Origin: Actinokineospora baliensis | GTDB lineage: Bacteria; Actinomycetota; Actinomycetes; Mycobacteriales; Pseudonocardiaceae | Assembly (NCBI RefSeq): GCF_016907695.1 | Contig: NZ_JAFBCK010000001.1 | Span: 4,514,001-4,578,000, forward strand | Length of the DNA stretch: 64,000 bases | Reading direction: 5' to 3' | Part shown: positions 56,102 to 63,191 of the stretch, piece by piece | How positions within the stretch are numbered: position 1 is the stretch's first letter | Layout of the letters: every line of letters starts with the position of its first letter | Translations under genes and position numbers: made by a program | The notes under the pieces: generated by a model | Databases searched by the model: none | What the model saw: the letters and a program-made list of their open reading frames with translations, nothing else | Told to the model about the DNA's origin: nothing

Positions 56102-56119
56102 GATGCATGACTATGCATC
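56102..56119. promoter_or_regulatory. palindromic operator candidate of the Car operon
   Basis: GATGCATGACTATGCATC is a perfect seven-base inverted repeat with a four-base spacer, inside an AT-richer stretch that also has CATCATC on both sides. It lies 77 bases before the OAT2-like start, in the divergent region upstream of the biosynthetic operon, and would suit a GntR- or TetR-type regulator. No regulator gene is seen within the visible part of the cluster. Confidence 0.5.
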
Positions 56120-56195
56120 ATCATCCGACCGGCCCAGGCCGGTCAACGGCTGCGGTGCCGAGGTTCCCGACGCGCCGGAGAGAGGACGCGACGCC

Positions 56196-57350
56196 ATGTC
56201 AGCAGGTGGCCCACGGGGCTTCCGCGGTCGGACCGCGGCGCTGGGGATCAAGGACGAGGCCGACGACTTCGCCGTCGTCGTGTCCGAGGTGCCCGCTGCG
56301 GTTTCGGCCGTGTTCACCCGGTCGAGGTTCGCCGGGCCCAGCGTCGTGCTCAGCCGCGAAACGGCCGCGACGACCACCGCGAGCGGCGTCGTGGTCATCG
56401 CCCGCAACGCCAACGTGGCCACCGGCGCCGAGGGCCTGGCCAACGCGCGCGAGGTGCGCGCCACCGTCGCCGCGGCGGCCGGGATCGAGCCGGAGCAGCT
56501 GCTCATCGCCTCCACCGGCGTCATCGGACGGCAGTACCCGATGGACCGGGTGCGCTCCGGGTTGGCCGAGCTGGACTGGTCGCTGCCCGAGGCCGACCTG
56601 GACAAGGCCGCCCGCGCGATCATGACCACCGACACCGTCGCCAAGCACGTGGTCGCCGAGTGCGGCCCGGCCAGCATCGCCGCCATCGCCAAGGGCGTCG
56701 GCATGATCGAGCCGAACATGGCGACCCTGCTGACGTTCTTCTTCACCGACGCCGAACTCGACCAGCCGGTGCTCGACCGGGTGTTCCGCCGCGTGGTCGA
56801 CCGGACCTTCAACGCGCTCAGCGTCGACACCGACACCTCGACCAGCGACAGCGCCGCGATCCTGGCCAACGGCCTGGCCGGTCCGGTCGACGAGGCCGAG
56901 TTCGAGGCGGCGCTGCACGAGGTGGCGACCAAGCTGGTCCGGATGATCGCCGCCGACGGCGAGGGCGCGAGCAAGCTGATCGAGGTGCGCGTGCTCGGCG
57001 CCCGCGACGACGCGCAGGCCAAGCGGGTCGGCAAGGCCGTGGTGAACTCGCCGCTGGTCAAGACCGCCGTGCACGGCGCGGACCCCAACTGGGGCCGGGT
57101 CGCGATGGCGATCGGCAAGTGCGAGGACGAGCTCGACATCGAGCCCGCGAAGGTCGTGATCCGCTTCGGCGACGTCGAGACCTACCCGGCGCCCGCCACC
57201 GACGAGGTGCTGGCCGCGGCGTCGACGCACCTCAAGGGCGACGAGGTGGTGATCACCATCGACCTGGGCATCGCGTCGGGGGCGTTCACCGTCTTCGGCT
57301 GCGACCTGACCGACGGCTACATCCGGATCAACGCCGACTACACGACCTGA
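56196..57350 (+). CDS. OAT2/ArgJ-like ornithine acetyltransferase
   Basis: 384-residue N-terminal-nucleophile acetyltransferase that cleaves itself before a Thr. The autoproteolysis site is KGVGMIEPNMATLLTF with Thr177 as nucleophile. It shares long blocks with OAT2 (orf6) of the Streptomyces clavuligerus clavulanic acid cluster as I recall it: AVSAVFTRSRFAGPSVVL, STGVIGRQYPM, IMTTDTVAKHV, DTDTSTSDSA and NSPLVKTAVHG. OAT2 moves acetyl groups between N-acetylornithine/N-acetylglutamate and other acceptors. ATG 56196 has GAGAGG upstream. First gene of the rightward operon; it could supply ornithine or glutamate-derived precursor or modify an intermediate. A housekeeping argJ is less likely because no arg genes are near. 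Confidence 0.9.
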   Translation: MSAGGPRGFRGRTAALGIKDEADDFAVVVSEVPAAVSAVFTRSRFAGPSVVLSRETAATTTASGVVVIARNANVATGAEGLANAREVRATVAAAAGIEPEQLLIASTGVIGRQYPMDRVRSGLAELDWSLPEADLDKAARAIMTTDTVAKHVVAECGPASIAAIAKGVGMIEPNMATLLTFFFTDAELDQPVLDRVFRRVVDRTFNALSVDTDTSTSDSAAILANGLAGPVDEAEFEAALHEVATKLVRMIAADGEGASKLIEVRVLGARDDAQAKRVGKAVVNSPLVKTAVHGADPNWGRVAMAIGKCEDELDIEPAKVVIRFGDVETYPAPATDEVLAAASTHLKGDEVVITIDLGIASGAFTVFGCDLTDGYIRINADYTT

Positions 57351-57394
57351 CGCGGTACTCCAGACGACGGCACGGCGGGGATCAGGGGGAACTC

Positions 57395-58480
57395 ATGCCG
57401 AACGGCGACAGCACGCTCTCGTGGTGCGACAGCACCGCCGACATACCGGTGGCCGAGTGGGACGGGCTCGCCGGTCCGGACGAGTTGTTCCTGTCCCACC
57501 GCTGGTTGCGGGTGGTCGAGGAGACGGCGGCGACGCCGATGCGGTACCTGTGCGCGCGGCGCGGCGGCCAACCGGTCGCCGCGCTGGCCACGGCCATGGC
57601 CACCGCCGATGTGCCATGGGTGAGCGGCCGGGTGGACCACGTGCTCACCGAGTGCGCCGAAGCCGGATCCAGCGGTGCCGCAGCGTTCCTACACGCGGTG
57701 GGTGGGGCGGATGCGCTGCTGCCCAACGTCCATTGTGGAGGGCGGCACATCGGCCGCAACCGGGTGCTGCACACCGGTGATCGAGGTGACGTCGCCACGC
57801 TGGTCGAGGCGGCCGAGAAGCTGGCTGCTGACAACGGATCTGCATCTGTCTCGTTCTCCTACGTCGACGAGCGCGACACTGTGCTCACAGGGGTACTGCG
57901 TGATCGCGGCTACTTCTCGTTCGCCGCGGGTAGCTACCACTGGCTCGATGTGGACCCGGGCGGGTTCGGCCCGTACCTGGCCGCGTTGCCGCGCAAGCGC
58001 CGGTTCAGCGTCCACAGTGAACGCCGCAAGGTGAGCGAAGCGGGGTTGACGATCACGCACGAGCGCGTCACCCCGGAGATCGTCGGCAGGCTCGCTGAGC
58101 TGGACGTGCTGCTGCTGGCCAAGTACGGCCTGACGTGGCCGGTCGAGCGTTCGGCCGAGGCCATCGGCACCTCAGCCGCACGATTCGCCGACGACGCCTC
58201 GGTGCTGCTGTGCCGGGCGGACGGTGAGATCCGCGGGTTCGCGTTGATGCTGCGCCAAGGCAACCACTGGTACGCCAGGCAGTGCGGCTTCGACTACGAC
58301 TTCCTCGGCAAACTCCCCGTGTACTACGAGCTGCTCTACTACTCCGCCGTGGAACGTGCTGCCGAGATCGGCGTGACGACGATCCAGTACGGGCTCGGTA
58401 GCGACACCGCCAAGCGTTCCCGGGGCTGCCAGTGGAGCGAACTCACAGCCCACGTACTGCCGCTGAGGCGGTGCGCGTGA
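57395..58480 (+). CDS. FemAB/GNAT-type acyltransferase
   Basis: 361-residue protein with a duplicated GNAT-like architecture of the Acetyltransf_6/peptidoglycan-bridge (FemAB-like) kind: an N-terminal half to about residue 190 ending in LAALPRKRRFSVHSERRKV, and a C-terminal half (about 200-355) with IRGFALMLRQGNHWYARQCGFDY and YYELLYYSAVERA. Such enzymes acylate amines with acyl-CoA or aminoacyl-tRNA donors. ATG 57395 has AGGGGGA upstream. Its stop overlaps the ATP-grasp start, and together the two may attach an acyl or aminoacyl group to a pathway intermediate. The clavulanic acid cluster also has an acetyltransferase-type and an ATP-grasp gene, but I cannot claim orthology. Confidence 0.75.
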   Translation: MPNGDSTLSWCDSTADIPVAEWDGLAGPDELFLSHRWLRVVEETAATPMRYLCARRGGQPVAALATAMATADVPWVSGRVDHVLTECAEAGSSGAAAFLHAVGGADALLPNVHCGGRHIGRNRVLHTGDRGDVATLVEAAEKLAADNGSASVSFSYVDERDTVLTGVLRDRGYFSFAAGSYHWLDVDPGGFGPYLAALPRKRRFSVHSERRKVSEAGLTITHERVTPEIVGRLAELDVLLLAKYGLTWPVERSAEAIGTSAARFADDASVLLCRADGEIRGFALMLRQGNHWYARQCGFDYDFLGKLPVYYELLYYSAVERAAEIGVTTIQYGLGSDTAKRSRGCQWSELTAHVLPLRRCA

Positions 58481-59724
58481 ACCTCGACGGCGTTTTCGTG
58501 GTGGTGGAGACCCAGCTGTCCCGGTTCGGGCTCAGTCCACTGGTCGCGGCTCGTGACCTGGGTATGCGGACCGCTTTCCTGGCAAGGGATCCCGCGCGCT
58601 ACGCCGGGCACAGCGGGACCACCACACCCGCCGACCTGGCCGACCATGTGATCGAAGTGGACACACGTACGGCGGCCCCGGTCGTCGCGGCGGTTCGTGG
58701 CCTCGGTGCGGTGCGCGGCATCTGCACCGTAACCGACTACAGCGTCGCCGTCGTCGCCGAGGTCGCCCGCGAACTCGACCTGCCCGGCCTGGCACCCGAG
58801 GCGGCGCACAGCGCACGCGACAAACTGCGCACCCGACGCGCGTGCGCGGCAGCCGGGGTACCCGCGCCACGGTTCGCCTGGGCGGACGACGAGGAATCCG
58901 CCGTCGCCGCCGCCAACGACTTCGGCTACCCCTGCGTCGTCAAGCCCGCGACCGAGGCAGGCAGCATCGGCGTGCGGCTGTGCCGCGACGCGGACGAGGT
59001 GAAGGCGCACCTGCGGGGGCTGACCGCCGACGAGCACGACTTCCGCGGGCAGGCCAAGCCAGTCGGGGCGCTGGTGGAGGAGTACCTGGTCGGCTACGAG
59101 GTGAGCGTGGAGTCCCTGCTCGTCGACGGGCACCGGCACACCCTGGGCGTGGTCGACAAAGTCCTCGGCGCGCACCCGCACTTCGTCGAACTCGGCGAGA
59201 GTTTTCCCTCCGCACTGCCAGAATCCGTGCGCCGCGAGGTGACCGAGGTGGCGACCGCGGCGCTGCAGGCCATCGGGCATGACTTCGGCGCCGCCCACGT
59301 CGAGGTCAAGGTGACCCCGGCCGGGGCGCGGCTGGTCGAGATCAACGCCCGCCCAGGTGGCGGGGTGATCACCCGGCTGGTCGCCGAAGCCACCGGGATC
59401 GACGTGCCGCACCAGTTGGTCCGGATGCACGCGGGCTTGTCTGCCGACCTCACCCGCACCCGCGACCTCGCAGCCGCCTCGCGCTACCTCACCTCCGCCG
59501 TGGCCGGCACCGTGCGGGCAGTGCACGGCGTCGACCTGGCCCGCAGGGTCGGTGCACGGGTCGAGGTGGCGCTGGAAGTCGGCGCTGGCGACGAGGTCCG
59601 GTTGCCCACCAGCAACGTGGACTGGATCGGCCACGTCGTGGCGGTCGGCGCCAACGCGACCGAGGCGTCACGGACCGCAGACGCTGCCGCGAACCAGGTC
59701 CAGGTAGAGGTTGTGCGGTCGTGA
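58477..59724 (+). CDS. ATP-grasp carboxylate-amine ligase
   Basis: 415-residue ATP-grasp ligase that activates a carboxylate as acyl phosphate and joins it to an amine. The pre-ATP-grasp part spans residues 1-115, the ATP lid glycine-rich region is YPCVVKPATEAGSIGV (151-166), EEYLVGYEVSVES (201-213) follows, and the metal-binding VEINARPGG lies at 287-295. GTG 58477 overlaps the stop of the preceding gene (GTGA); a GTG two codons upstream is also possible. Length and motifs fit biosynthetic amino-acid ligases. N-glycyl-clavaminate synthetase of the clavulanic acid pathway is an ATP-grasp enzyme in a comparable setting; whether this gene performs a like step on a carbapenam is unknown. Confidence 0.85.
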   Translation: MNLDGVFVVVETQLSRFGLSPLVAARDLGMRTAFLARDPARYAGHSGTTTPADLADHVIEVDTRTAAPVVAAVRGLGAVRGICTVTDYSVAVVAEVARELDLPGLAPEAAHSARDKLRTRRACAAAGVPAPRFAWADDEESAVAAANDFGYPCVVKPATEAGSIGVRLCRDADEVKAHLRGLTADEHDFRGQAKPVGALVEEYLVGYEVSVESLLVDGHRHTLGVVDKVLGAHPHFVELGESFPSALPESVRREVTEVATAALQAIGHDFGAAHVEVKVTPAGARLVEINARPGGGVITRLVAEATGIDVPHQLVRMHAGLSADLTRTRDLAAASRYLTSAVAGTVRAVHGVDLARRVGARVEVALEVGAGDEVRLPTSNVDWIGHVVAVGANATEASRTADAAANQVQVEVVRS

Positions 59725-60944
59725 CCGACTCGGATACCTTGCCGCGTCGAGGGTTTCTCCCGCGCGGCCGCGGGGTGACCGCCTTCGGCCTGGCCAACCT
59801 GGTGAGCGCGTTGGGAACCGGCGTGTTCTACCCGTACACGCTGCTGTTCTTCCCCGCGCTGCTCGGCCTTCCGCTGACCCAAGTCGGCCTGGTATTGACC
59901 GCGGCCGCGCTGGTCGCACTGCCCGGCATGTTCTGGGTCGGTCGGCTCATCGACCGGGTCGGACCGCGGTCGGTGCTCATCGCGGCCGCCCTGCTGCGCG
60001 CGGTCGGCTTCACCGGATACGTCACGATCCGCCACGTGGTCGCATTCGCGCTGTTCAGCGTGCTCATCGCGTTGTGCAACCGGGCAGAACAGGCGGCGTC
60101 GCCCGCGTTGGCGGTCGCGCTGGCCGCAGAGGGTGAACGCAACCGCTGGCTCGCGTTGTCCCGCACGGTCTTCAACGCTGGCATCGGTGGGGGAGCGCTG
60201 CTGGGTAGTGCGCTCATCGGCGGCGGCTCGGCGGGACTCGTCTGGCTGGGCATGGCCAATGCGGCGGGGTACCTGTTGGCGGGCTTGGTGTTGTGGCCGT
60301 TGCGACCGCCGCCCGTTCCCGCGCCTGACCGGGCCCGCGTGACCCGGAGACCGTGGCGCGACGGACCGTTCCTCGCTGTCGTGGCGGCCAACTCGGCGTC
60401 GTGGCTGATCGCGTTGGCGGTGGAGACCGGCCTGTCGGCGTACCTGGTCGGCGTGCTCGGCAAACCCGCATGGCTGGTGGGCGTGTTGTTCGCCATCAAC
60501 ACCGGTCTGCTGATCGTGCTGCAGTTGCCGCTCACCTCGGCGTTGGAGCGCCGCGGCGACATCCCGATCCTCGTCGCGGGCACGCTGGTCAGCGCGGTGT
60601 TCCTGGTGCTGGTGGCCATGGCGGGCGGATTCGGTACGACCACGCTCGTCGTGGCGCTGGTGTTGGGCATGGTGGTGTACACCCTCGGCGAACTCGCCAC
60701 CACGCACGCGCGGTACGCGCTGCTCACCGACCTGCCACCGCCCGCCCAACTGGGCTCCTACCTGGCTTTCAGTCAGGTCGCGGCGGGGATCACCGGCGCT
60801 CTGGTGCCGGTGCTGGTCGCCGCGCTGCTCGACTCGGCGCCCGCTGGGCTGTGGTGGCTGTTGGCCGGGCTCTCCGCGCTGACCGCAGCCGGGGTGCTGG
60901 CCGCGCGCCCGCTGCTGCTGGCCCGCACGAGAGGGGACCTGTGA
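59721..60944 (+). CDS. MFS transporter, probable product exporter
   Basis: 407-residue major facilitator permease with 12 hydrophobic helices. The loop after helix 2 has WVGRLIDRVGPRSVL, the family's G-x-x-x-D-R-x-G-x-R signature. GTG 59721 overlaps the ATP-grasp stop (GTGA), embedding it in the operon. MFS genes inside antibiotic clusters usually export the product and give self-resistance; that is the likely role here. No CarF/CarG-type resistance proteins, beta-lactamase or altered penicillin-binding protein is visible in the window, so this may be the only self-protection gene seen so far. Confidence 0.87.
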   Translation: MTDSDTLPRRGFLPRGRGVTAFGLANLVSALGTGVFYPYTLLFFPALLGLPLTQVGLVLTAAALVALPGMFWVGRLIDRVGPRSVLIAAALLRAVGFTGYVTIRHVVAFALFSVLIALCNRAEQAASPALAVALAAEGERNRWLALSRTVFNAGIGGGALLGSALIGGGSAGLVWLGMANAAGYLLAGLVLWPLRPPPVPAPDRARVTRRPWRDGPFLAVVAANSASWLIALAVETGLSAYLVGVLGKPAWLVGVLFAINTGLLIVLQLPLTSALERRGDIPILVAGTLVSAVFLVLVAMAGGFGTTTLVVALVLGMVVYTLGELATTHARYALLTDLPPPAQLGSYLAFSQVAAGITGALVPVLVAALLDSAPAGLWWLLAGLSALTAAGVLAARPLLLARTRGDL

Positions 60945-61007
60945 CCGCCGTGGCGGTCGGTACCGGAGATCGGTGAACGCGTTCGACAACCTGGGAGGCG
61001 GATCGCG

Positions 61008-61805
61008 ATGACCCATGACTACTCGGTGTTCGACTTCGGCGTGACCCTGGCGGACGGGGTGGCGCTGGTGGAGTTCGACGACGCGCACCGGCACAACCCG
61101 TGGTCGATGCCGAGGATGGACGGCCTCACCCGGTTGCTGACCGAGTTCGGCCGCGATGACCGGGTGCGCTCGGTGGTGCTGTTCAGCGGGGTCGGCCGCT
61201 CGTTCGGCGTGGGCGGCAGCTTCCACGAGACCGCCACCTTCACCGGCGGCGACGAGGTCGACGCGTGGATCGACCAGGTGACCGACCTCTACATCGCGGC
61301 GCTGCGGCTGGACCGACCGCTGATCGCCGCGATCGACGGGTACGCCATCGGCATCGGCCTGCAGATCGCGCTGACCGCCGACTACCGGATCGGCAGCTCG
61401 CGGTGCGTGCTCAAGATGCCGGAGTTCGAACTCGGCATCGCCTGCACGTTCGGCGGCTACATGCTCGAGCGGGTCGTGGGCCGCGCCGTGATGCAGAAGA
61501 TGGTGATGACGTGCGCGGAGTGGGATGCCAGGCGCTCGGAACGCGATGACCTGCTGCACGAGGTGGTCGCGCCGGAAGCGTTGCGCGAGGCCGCTGTGCG
61601 CCACGCCGAGCACGCCGCCGGGTTCACCGCGGCGGGCTTCCGCAAGACGAAACCCCACTTGAACGGGGACTTCATCGAAGGGCTTGAGCGGACACGGATC
61701 GCGGGCAAGGCGGCTCACCGTGCGGCATTCGCGGCGGGGGACGCGCAGCGGAAGATGAACCGCGTCATCGGCGCGGGCGCGGAGCCCGCCGGGGTCGGCC
61801 GATGA
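61008..61805 (+). CDS. carB: CarB-like carboxymethylproline synthase (crotonase fold)
   Basis: 265-residue crotonase-superfamily enzyme. CarB joins malonyl-CoA to L-pyrroline-5-carboxylate (glutamate semialdehyde) and releases (2S,5S)-carboxymethylproline. Against remembered Pectobacterium CarB, the following blocks agree: VFENS-type start aside, RSFGVGGSFHE, EVDAWIDQVTDLY, AAIDGYAIGIGLQIAL with the oxyanion-hole backbone and Gln119 (Gln111), KMPEFELGI with Glu139 (Glu131), and AAHRAAFAAGDAQ with the conserved His (His229). Offsets are a constant eight residues over the core. GGGAGG precedes the ATG. It directly precedes the CarA-like gene with an ATGA overlap. ThnE-like is the alternative name. 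Confidence 0.9.
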   Translation: MTHDYSVFDFGVTLADGVALVEFDDAHRHNPWSMPRMDGLTRLLTEFGRDDRVRSVVLFSGVGRSFGVGGSFHETATFTGGDEVDAWIDQVTDLYIAALRLDRPLIAAIDGYAIGIGLQIALTADYRIGSSRCVLKMPEFELGIACTFGGYMLERVVGRAVMQKMVMTCAEWDARRSERDDLLHEVVAPEALREAAVRHAEHAAGFTAAGFRKTKPHLNGDFIEGLERTRIAGKAAHRAAFAAGDAQRKMNRVIGAGAEPAGVGR

Positions 61806-63157
61806 CCGGCATGCCATGGCTCGTTGTCGCCAATCACCCAGTGCCCGGCTTCGAGGAGACGCTCGCCTTTGGCGGGGTTCGGGTGTACGCGTCCGGGTGC
61901 GCACCCGCTGGTACGACCTTCGCCGTGGAACCAGGTGGAACGGCGATCCACTTTGACGTGGACCGGGTGCGGGTGCAGGTGTCGGAGCGCAATACCACCC
62001 CTGTTTACTTCGCGCTTGACCAGACGACCGGCCGGTTCGTGCTCGGCACGGACCTGCCGACGACCGCGGCGGCGTCTGCGGCACTGACCGGTGAGTCCGC
62101 TGTTCTGCGCGCGGACCTCGGTGTCCATAGTGGATCCGATTCGGCTGTCGTCGGGGTGTCGCGGTTGACGCACCTGGCAGATCTGGATCTACGTCTGGAG
62201 TCCGGCACGTGGCGGTGCTCCCACACCCGGCGCGCTGACCCGGAGCAGCCCGCCATCCGCTTCCACGACGCGGCCGCCGCTGGCGAGGCCCAAGTGGACG
62301 CCCTGCGCTTGGCCATCGCCGACGCGCTCGCCACGGAAGCCGAAGGCGAGGCCGGTGTGCTGGTGTCCGGGGGAGTGGACTCCGGACTGGTCGCCGCGTT
62401 GGTCGCGCGGACCGGCACACCCGCGACCGCGTACACCATCGGCACCGAGTGGGGCGACGAGTACGACCACGCAGCCGAAGCGGCACAAGCGGTCGGGCTC
62501 GACTTGCGGCGCACCGCGTTGCGCGCCGAGGACATCGTCGAAGGGTTGCCCACCACGGTGCGCGCCTTCGGCCACTGCGAGCCGGAGACGATCGCGATCG
62601 GGGTCGCGCTCGCCGCGTTCTGCCGCGGTGGGTACGCCCGGGAACGGCTGCTGTTCACCGGATATGGCTCAGATCTGCTGAACTCGGGGATGGCGACCAC
62701 CGACGAGATCGACGGTGACATCGGCGCCAAGGTTCGCGCCGCGGTGGACCGCACTCGCTACTCGTCGGAGTTCACCCGGGCACTGGGCAGCGAGCGCGGC
62801 TATCTGCTGACCCATCCGTACTGGCACCCCGGAGTGCTCGACGTCGCGTTGGCCACCGACCCGGCCGTGAAGTCCTTCCGCGGCAGGGAGAAGGGCCACC
62901 TGAGGCTGGCGGCGCGGGCCCTACTGCCCGAGGATGTCGCGTGGCGGCGCAAAACCGCCATCCACCACGGCAACGGACTCGGCGCCAACCTCGCCCACCT
63001 CATCGACGCGCACATCGGGATCCCCGGCAGCGCACCACTGCTCTACCGCGCCCTGCTCACCGAGCAGATCGCCACCGCGGCGAACAACCCACTCGCTCCG
63101 CTGTTGGGCCACGACGCCTACCACCGCGCGGTCGCCACCGTGGCCCGCGGCCACTAG
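61802..63157 (+). CDS. carA: CarA-like carbapenam synthetase (beta-lactam synthetase family)
   Basis: 451-residue enzyme of the asparagine synthetase B-derived beta-lactam-forming family. It would adenylate carboxymethylproline and close the beta-lactam ring. The N-terminal half is a degenerate glutaminase-like domain without the catalytic Cys (it begins MTGMPWL). The synthetase half has the PP-loop VSGGVDSG, FTGYGSDLL with Tyr288, RYSSEF with Glu323 and AWRRKTAIHHG with Lys384. These match Tyr345, Glu380 and Lys443 of Pectobacterium CarA, with Tyr-to-Glu spacing of 35 in both. The chain is about 50 residues shorter than CarA, mostly in the N-terminal domain. The ATG overlaps the carB stop. 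A clavam-type Bls role is less likely given the CarB neighbour. Confidence 0.88.
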   Translation: MTGMPWLVVANHPVPGFEETLAFGGVRVYASGCAPAGTTFAVEPGGTAIHFDVDRVRVQVSERNTTPVYFALDQTTGRFVLGTDLPTTAAASAALTGESAVLRADLGVHSGSDSAVVGVSRLTHLADLDLRLESGTWRCSHTRRADPEQPAIRFHDAAAAGEAQVDALRLAIADALATEAEGEAGVLVSGGVDSGLVAALVARTGTPATAYTIGTEWGDEYDHAAEAAQAVGLDLRRTALRAEDIVEGLPTTVRAFGHCEPETIAIGVALAAFCRGGYARERLLFTGYGSDLLNSGMATTDEIDGDIGAKVRAAVDRTRYSSEFTRALGSERGYLLTHPYWHPGVLDVALATDPAVKSFRGREKGHLRLAARALLPEDVAWRRKTAIHHGNGLGANLAHLIDAHIGIPGSAPLLYRALLTEQIATAANNPLAPLLGHDAYHRAVATVARGH

Positions 63158-63191
63158 AGCAAGTCACCGACTACATCGAGGGCGGTACACC

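Noticed and set aside
59484..62486. A 1000-codon open frame on the minus strand across the ATP-grasp, MFS and CarB genes
   Set aside because: It is the GC-rich shadow of three well-supported plus-strand genes: the translation is Arg/His/Gln-rich with no family features.
61802..63157. Clavam-type beta-lactam synthetase or ordinary asparagine synthetase
   Set aside because: The N-terminal catalytic Cys is absent, excluding AsnB, and the adjacent CarB- and CarC-like genes with CarA-like spacing of Tyr, Glu and Lys favour carbapenam synthetase.
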